A DNA stretch of 64,000 nucleotides from Chinchilla lanigera (lineage: Eukaryota; Chordata; Mammalia; Rodentia; Chinchillidae). Shown here one piece after another: positions 57,936 through 64,000 of the stretch. Made by a program: the position numbers and the translations under genes. The notes under the pieces are model-generated. The model saw nothing but the letters and a program-made list of their open reading frames with translations. It had not been told where the DNA came from and did not search any database. The stretch's first letter is position 1. Each line of letters begins with the position of its first letter. Location of the stretch: assembly GCF_000276665.1 (NCBI RefSeq), contig NW_004955434.1:21760859-21824858 (forward strand), read 5' to 3'.

Positions 57936-60660
57936 CAGAGACTGCCAGTTGCCCACCCCCATGTCAGTTTTCCTTCCTTCCTTTGACATAGTGTTCGGTT
58001 GTGAAGACAGCTACCTGGAGTAAAGCCTACATTTCTCGTATTTTTTTAAGCAGCCAGTTCTGCTGAAGACAGAGTAGAGAAGACAAGGAGCAGAGGCGGG
58101 TGGCAGCCTTGCCGGAGATGTCCTTCGAAACAACAGTGTCTCCGTTTGGTCGTTTCATTTGTTGCCACCCGCTGTGTGCGTCTTGGAATTTAGATGTGCT
58201 TCGCTGGGCTGGGTTTGCTGTATTGTACCCCGAGGATAAGCACTGCCTCTTAGGGACGGCTGATGGGGCTGTGTCTTGTTTAGGCAACTGCGATTTTGGG
58301 TTTTCTGACCCGTGCAGCTGATCTGAACATCCGACCTGACCAGCCCCTTAGCAAGTCGCCGGCGGTCAGGAGGTGCCAGGATGCTGGTAAGCACTTGGAT
58401 CACTCAAAGCTGAAGCCAGGCCAGCCCGCCGAACTTCACGGTGTTACCGTCCAAACAAGCCGGGTGATTTACACAGCTGAAGAAAAATCACGGACAAGGC
58501 GACAGTTAAGAAAGCAACCCCGAGAGGGGCCTGAAGCGGGCAGCAGGGTGGCATGAGCGTGGGCTCTGTCGCGGCCTTTTGTGGATAAGCAGGGCGTGGG
58601 AGCCCGCAGTATGCAGCGGCGCGCCTCGGTTAAGCACCCCACACGGAGGGGAAGCGCCTGACTCATGTTCCTCCTTCGTGCCGGGGGCAGGGGCTGCGGC
58701 TCAGCCAGGGGCTCTGGGCCACTCCGCCTTGCTTCCCTTTGCCCCCCTTGTGCCCCAAGGGACCGGGGCAGTTTCCTGTAGCGCCTGGCTGTCAGCAGTG
58801 TCCTCTCTGGCCGCCAAGCTGCAGTTTTCATTCCAGCGAGAGCGCGGTGCTGCCGCGTGGTGCCCCTGCGGTTTGGGACTGGAGAGGGCGCCCCGGAGCG
58901 GCTAAGGTTAGGAACGGAGGGGTCTGGGCCCCTTATTTGCATGTCCAGCGTGTGCAGGGCGCCTTCCCTGACTTCAGCAGTCACCCCGCAAGCTGCCGCC
59001 TCGGTAGCACTTTCCAGGCGCTCCTTTTACCGGGAGGGCTCCCGCCTGGGGACTGCGGTTCCCACCCCGCAGGCCCTGCTGCAGTGCTCACCGGTTTCCC
59101 TGCAAACCTGCTCAAGACGCACTTCTTGGGTCGTGTGGACCAATGGTCGGTTTGCAAAGAAAGACAGAGCTGTGGACACCGAAGAGTCCCCGAGACCACC
59201 AGCCAGTGAAGACCGGCAGCCGAAGCCAGTGCCTGGTAGAACTGATGTGTGGCGACCGGCACAGGGCGGCATCGGACAGGGACGGCCGGCGGTGGCAGTG
59301 ACCAGCGGCTGTTGTGCCGACTTTGGCACCAGCATTGCCTGGGGTTGTACGGTGACGTCAAGACCGCCAGCAAAGCTGCGCTTGGCCGGCTCAGCTCTTC
59401 CGCCCGAGTCAAGCGAGAGAGCCCTGGGCTGGTCGGCAGCACTCCGGCTGGGGAGGAATCTCGTGGATCAAGAAGGACAAAGCATAAGCGAGGAGGGGTC
59501 AGTTATGACAGGGACCTCCCCAGGCTTGCTTTCGCCTTCCTGAGCTTTGTATCTGTGCAGCGTGAGTGCAGCCTTAACCCTGTGCTGCTTTCCTTGTGGG
59601 GCTGACCGCCCTTCCTAGCTAGCTGAACTCCCTCCCACAGTACCCGGATGGGGGAGAGCAGGGCACGGTGCGGATGGCAGTTTCAACTCTCCCCTCTCAG
59701 CCCCATCGTACTTTCTATAATGGAGGCGGGCCAGACCAGCTCAGGGGTTTTCAAGCTTTTCCCAGTAGGGTGGGAGCTAATACATAAATCAGATCTCGGG
59801 GGAATTCAAATCCACCCAGTCCTTCTGGTTGCACCTCCAAAGTGCCCCGGGCTCAACTCTCAAACTTTCTAAGGAGCATAATGTGAAAAAAATACAGAAC
59901 TGACTGATTCCCTAGAATCTGTCCTATGGCGGCAGATTACAGCTCTCGAGGCTGAGCCAGGAAACATGTTCGGGTTCTCCAGAAGGAGTTGTGCTCCGGG
60001 TCAGAGAGCGGCCAGCCCCGTGCACCCCAGCTTCCGGAACCCGCTGGCTGTTCGTGTGCTGAGCACGCGGTGCTTTAGCCCACTGTGAAGGGAAGCCCAG
60101 CAGCGATGACCAGGTGACCTCAGGGTGGGCCCTTGCGCGGTGTTGCCTCTCTGTGACGTCCTGTCGGCCGGAAGTCAGTGGAAATCATCAAAAACAGCAG
60201 GAATGTGTGCAATTTCATTTTGCTGGCGCTGCAGGATTGAACGTGTCAGCCGCGTCCAGCCAGCCCAGCCGCTGGTGAGGGACCTGTGTGGTGGCTTCAG
60301 ACATGGCTTCCAAACCATTAGCCTATTATTTGGAAAGGATGCACTACAGACTTTGCTGAAAATTGTGGACTGGTCTTGGCCGCTGTTGTCGCTGGAGCCC
60401 ATAGCAGTGCAGTTGGAGGGCTGTGCGAGGCCAGCCCGCGGTGGAGGGCGTAGGTTCCTGCTTCTCCTTCCCCTCTCCTCCTCCTCCTGCTTCCTGTGCT
60501 GCGGGTGGAACCCCGGGTCTTCTTCCCGCTCCACAAGTGCTCTGCGCTCCCAGCCTTTGCATTTGTCTTGTTGAGTAGTGAGAGCTTCCGGTAAAGGAGT
60601 TAGTCCTCTGTGGGCATTGTTTGCTGCAAATGTACCCCGTTTTCTTCTTAAATTCTGGCT
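57936..60660. other. Downstream intergenic, no clear feature
   Basis: GC-rich with many overlapping open frames (for example 58857-59543), none with a recognised domain and none showing splice or codon patterns of a gene. Confidence 0.5.
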
Positions 60661-60661
60661 A

Positions 60662-60725
60662 TTGCTGGGCATGGTGGCACACGCCTGCAATCCCAGCAGC
60701 CTGGGAGGCTGAGATAGGAGCACTG
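60662..60725 (+). repeat. B1-like SINE 5' fragment
   Basis: tgctgggcatggtggcacacgcctgcaatcccagcagcctgggaggctgagataggag, cut at a T-rich run. Confidence 0.85.
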
Positions 60726-60734
60726 CTTTTTCTT

Positions 60735-60868
60735 TTCTTTTTTTTCTGTTTTGTTTTTTGAGACAGAGTCTTGCTGTGTGGTTCAGGATGGCCTTAAACA
60801 CATGGTGATCCCCCTGCCTCAGCCTCCCCAGTGCTGGGATTACAGGCCTGCATCACCACACCTAGCAT
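60735..60868 (-). repeat. B1-like SINE, inverted to its neighbour
   Basis: T-rich tail, gagacagagtcttgctgtgtgg, one half, and cctcagcctccccagtgctgggattacaggcctgcatcaccacacc. Confidence 0.9.
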
Positions 60869-61114
60869 TTTTATTTATGATTTATGATTTTTTTCCCCTT
60901 ACAACAGCAGATACCCTGTCATTTGGTCCTTTTCACACCTTGGTTTTCTGAGTCCTCACTGCATCCCGAGGCAGGTACTGCTTTGGCCTGGACCCTAGAG
61001 CATTCTGGGTCCAAGGACGTCTTCCAAGACGTCCCCAGTGGAGCTCTGTTGCTTTTAGTTTTCCACAGGACCGGCCGCCAGCCACCCCGGGATCTGGCAC
61101 GCTGGCTGCCCAGT

Positions 61115-61300
61115 GCAGGTGGGGCCGCGGTTTGAACGCGCCGGCCCTGGCGCTGACCGGCGCGGAGCTCTCGCCCGCGGAGCTGCTTGCATGCTGTGGG
61201 GGCTGCGTGGAAGAGCACGGGGATACGTGTGGAGCTTCTCAGGGGCTGACAGCGCGGGCTGGCGCCACGCGACCTCGGTGAGGCGGAGGCTAAGAAGCAC
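61115..61300. promoter_or_regulatory. Small CpG-dense patch (orphan CpG island candidate)
   Basis: gccgcggtttgaacgcgccgg...gaccggcgcggagctctcgcccgcgg has a CpG density far above its surroundings and lies more than 8 kb beyond the ACER2 end. No gene starts here that I can recognise. Confidence 0.35.
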
Positions 61301-64000
61301 TGCCGGGCGTGTCCTCGCCTGCAGCGCTGTCCTCTGAGTCACATGGATGCCTTCGGCAGAGCTCCCCTGCATCCTTCCAAACTGTGCTGCACCCGCACTG
61401 CGGACCCCTGCGCCCTGGGCCCGGCCCCTTTGTTCCCCGGCCGGCATGCGCCCCACCCCCGCTGTTCAGCGCCCTTCTGCTCCTCTGCAGGACCTCGTGC
61501 ACACGCTGCCTTCCTCGGGACGCTTCCCCGATAAACCCGCTGCCGCTCCCCAAGCGTGCTGTGCTGCCTGGCACATGCCATGTTCCTGTCATCACACACA
61601 TTTCCCTGTACCTGTCTTTACCCATGTGCAGGAGTCGTTTTTCTACCTGCAGAGTGATAGGTCTTTCCTAAGGTTCTGGTTGCTGGTCACCTGACGACAC
61701 GGGCTCTGTCCTACCCCATGGAATCCCCGACGGCTGGTTGGGACCCTGGGGCATCCCCTTGCAGTGGTATGATTTGAGCCCCTGGCGTTACTTCTCTGCC
61801 AGTGTTTGCACATGCAGCAGATGAAAGCAACGATATCTGAGCCTGTGGCTGCTTCGGGATCGTGGGGAGTCTGCCGGGAAGCACAGGGATGGTATGGAAG
61901 AGGGGAGAGGTAACGGAGTCCAGACTGAGGCAGCTGACATAACTGCCGTTGCACAGCTGGCCAGGGTCCATGATCCTGACTGAGACCCGTTATTTACACG
62001 GGAGTCCCACCCTTCCACGCAGGTGCTGTGACCGAAGGTCTTTGTGGGGCTCGCAGCTGCATTCCTGAAGGCTGGAATAATCCCGGCACAAAGTAGGCCC
62101 TTGGAGACCGCAGGGGCTGATTAGATCTTGGTGGCCAGCTCAGGGGTCGCTGGCTCAGGACTTCCTTTCTTTGCCTTAAAGTTGGGCTATGCTGCATCCC
62201 GAAGAGGCTTCCTTAACCAGTCAAAGCCCCAGACCTTGTCCTTCAGCTTCTCTTTTCTGTCATGAGTTTGAGGGAAGAATGATTTCTCATGAGGAGAATG
62301 CAAGAAGCAAAAGAACGTCTCTCAGCTTGACGCGTAACGCTGCCCGAAACTCGTGGGCCCAGGCAGCTTGCGTTCCTGGGAGAGGCCGTGAAGCGCCTCT
62401 GGAGAAACCCACTCCAGACGGATCTGTGTCCGTAACGTGATTTAATTAAATAGCCACTGCAGGGGTGGAGGGGGGCAGAGCGCAGGCGGGCATTGCTGAG
62501 AGGAGGCAGACATCGAGGGGCCTCAGACGGGTCTGACCCCGGACGTCTTCACCTGGCCTTTCTCGGGGGCCAGCTTCTCTGTGCTTTTATCACAGGTGCC
62601 CCCGGGACAGCCTAGAGCAACAGATGAGGGCACCGTCCTTTTGATACCAGAACTGCATGACTTTTCAGGTCAGGGTACCGGGAGCTCTTATCCACCTCCC
62701 TTTCTGCCCTCTCCCACAAGATCCCCTCGTGGGGAATCTCATGGACGCCTTGAGGGTTCCTGGGTCTAAGGCCTGCCTCAGGCAGGGAAAACCAGGGATC
62801 CTGGCCTGCAGTTGCTGCCATTGCTTTGGCCACGAGGTGTCGCCCGTAGTCCCACAGCCCACGGAGAAGCCGAGGCCAGGAGCTTGGACTCTCCACTGTT
62901 TTAGAGGCACAGGGTCAGGCGTGGTGTCTGGAGTGTGTAGGAAAGCGGGACGGAGCTCTGGGACGCCAGCCGTGTGGTTTTTCTGTGTTCCTTGCTTGTT
63001 GTCCGAAGGGAATGCTTCTGCTGTTCTCTGCTGAACAAAGCGCCTGAGTGGGCCTCGGCAGCGGCCTCCCTAGGAGAGTGTGACATCAGTGCTCATCCTG
63101 CAGGTCGAGCGCTTAGCCTTCTCTGTGGCCACCAGAGATCACCTGAGACGGGGAAGTGAGGTGGACAGACCTGGGTCCCAGCCCAGGCACCAGTGTGACT
63201 CAGGAGGCTGACATCCCCGACCCAGCACCTGTACAAGACAGAGCATAAAACCTGCCACACAGTTTTGCAACTTTTTGCTTTTGACTCCAAGGTAAAATTT
63301 GAGCTCCCTGACAGCTCAGTGAATAGCAGAAGATCACATACTTGCCAGCTTACCAAGTACTTGCTTGGGGAATATATATCTATTTCTTTCTTTCCAGGTT
63401 AGATTCAGTGATTCACCCTGCCCCTTCCAGCTTTCTGGGGTCAGAGAGACAAGGGTCTGATTGCAGCCTGATTTCCAGTCAAGCACGGTGTTCAAGATGT
63501 CACTCAGTTTCTTCCATTATGCTTCCTCATGAGCAAACTAGAGAAATATCTCCTTTTCTGCTGGGTGGCAGTTAATTTTATGCCAGCCTGGGTGGATCAT
63601 GGGGCTCAGATGTTAAGTCAAACTTTAGGGAGACAGATCTTCTGCAAATGTGAAGGGGACCAAGAGGTGGAGGGGGTAGGAGAGGAAGGGAGAGGGACAG
63701 AAAAAGAATTAAAATGTGCTGTGTACCTGTACCAATTGTCCATGATGGATGTAATCACTGTATGTACTGCAGACACAGACTAATAAGAAATTTTTAATTT
63801 TAATGAAAAATCCAACCCATGTGCCAGCCACAGAGGCCTGCCCGGGGATGTGCATGAATCAGTCCAACATGGAGAAAACCCTGGGAATACATGCCACATG
63901 ATGGGTCACTCTTGCTCCTGCAGTTGAGAACCAGAAAGGTCCACAGTCAGCAGAGCAGCAGCTGCTGAACAAGGACTTGGAGAACATGAGAATACAGACT
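61301..64000. other. Downstream intergenic, no clear feature
   Basis: Mixed-composition unique sequence. In human the next gene downstream is SLC24A2, far away and on the opposite strand; no exon of it is seen here. Confidence 0.5.

Overview
The window is mammalian nuclear DNA. It carries one multi-exon gene in a dense layer of interspersed repeats, and it has no operons, phage or bacterial features. The gene is ACER2 (alkaline ceramidase 2) on the + strand. Five coding exons (25999-26113, 26818-26959, 34656-34793, 43444-43581, 47810-47996) are intact, with consensus splice sites and matching codon phase. They encode 239 residues plus the stop. The mammalian protein has 275 residues, so 36 residues (exon 1) are missing. 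The CpG-rich block at 18360-19700 is interrupted by a 680-base assembly gap (18698-19377), and exon 1 with the core promoter most likely lies in that gap.

The repeats point to a rodent. There are many tRNA-derived ID-type SINEs sharing a 'gctggggatttagctcag' head. There are 7SL-derived B1-like SINEs with an internally duplicated 3' half, and composite B1+ID dimers of the B1-dID kind. B1-dID is known from squirrels, dormice, beavers and some hystricognaths. The ID head reminds me of beaver (Castor), but I cannot confirm the species. Older layers (MIR, L2, MaLR LTRs, L1M 3' ends, a U2 snRNA pseudogene) are shared by all placental mammals.

Layout: 1-18350 is upstream intergenic DNA. It holds a truncated L1 (616-1735), a gammaretrovirus-like gag-pro retrocopy bounded by target-site duplications (3362-4426), two local duplications (2577-2716 with 7133-7255 inverted; 7690-7870 with 8754-8931 direct), a near full-length antisense L1 (about 9486-15985) and an L1 3' end (about 16725-17480). 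18360-19700 is the CpG island. 19700-25998 is the visible part of intron 1, and 25999-47996 contains the coding exons. Intron 3 carries a solo LTR with a perfect 5-bp duplication, intron 4 a minisatellite ending in the second gap (42352-43291), and intron 5 an LTR nested in an L1. From 47997 the 3' UTR runs to a poly(A) signal at 49666 or a distal one at 52203. 52230-64000 is downstream intergenic DNA with SINEs, a GC-shifted L1 end, a tetranucleotide microsatellite and a small CpG-dense patch near 61115-61300.

I found no second functional protein-coding gene. Most open frames outside ACER2 lie in repeats, in GC-rich non-coding DNA, or run across N gaps. The most interesting items are the L1-style retrocopy of a retroviral gag-pro transcript, a two-SINE composite flanked by a single duplication, and the dispersed inverted duplication upstream of ACER2.
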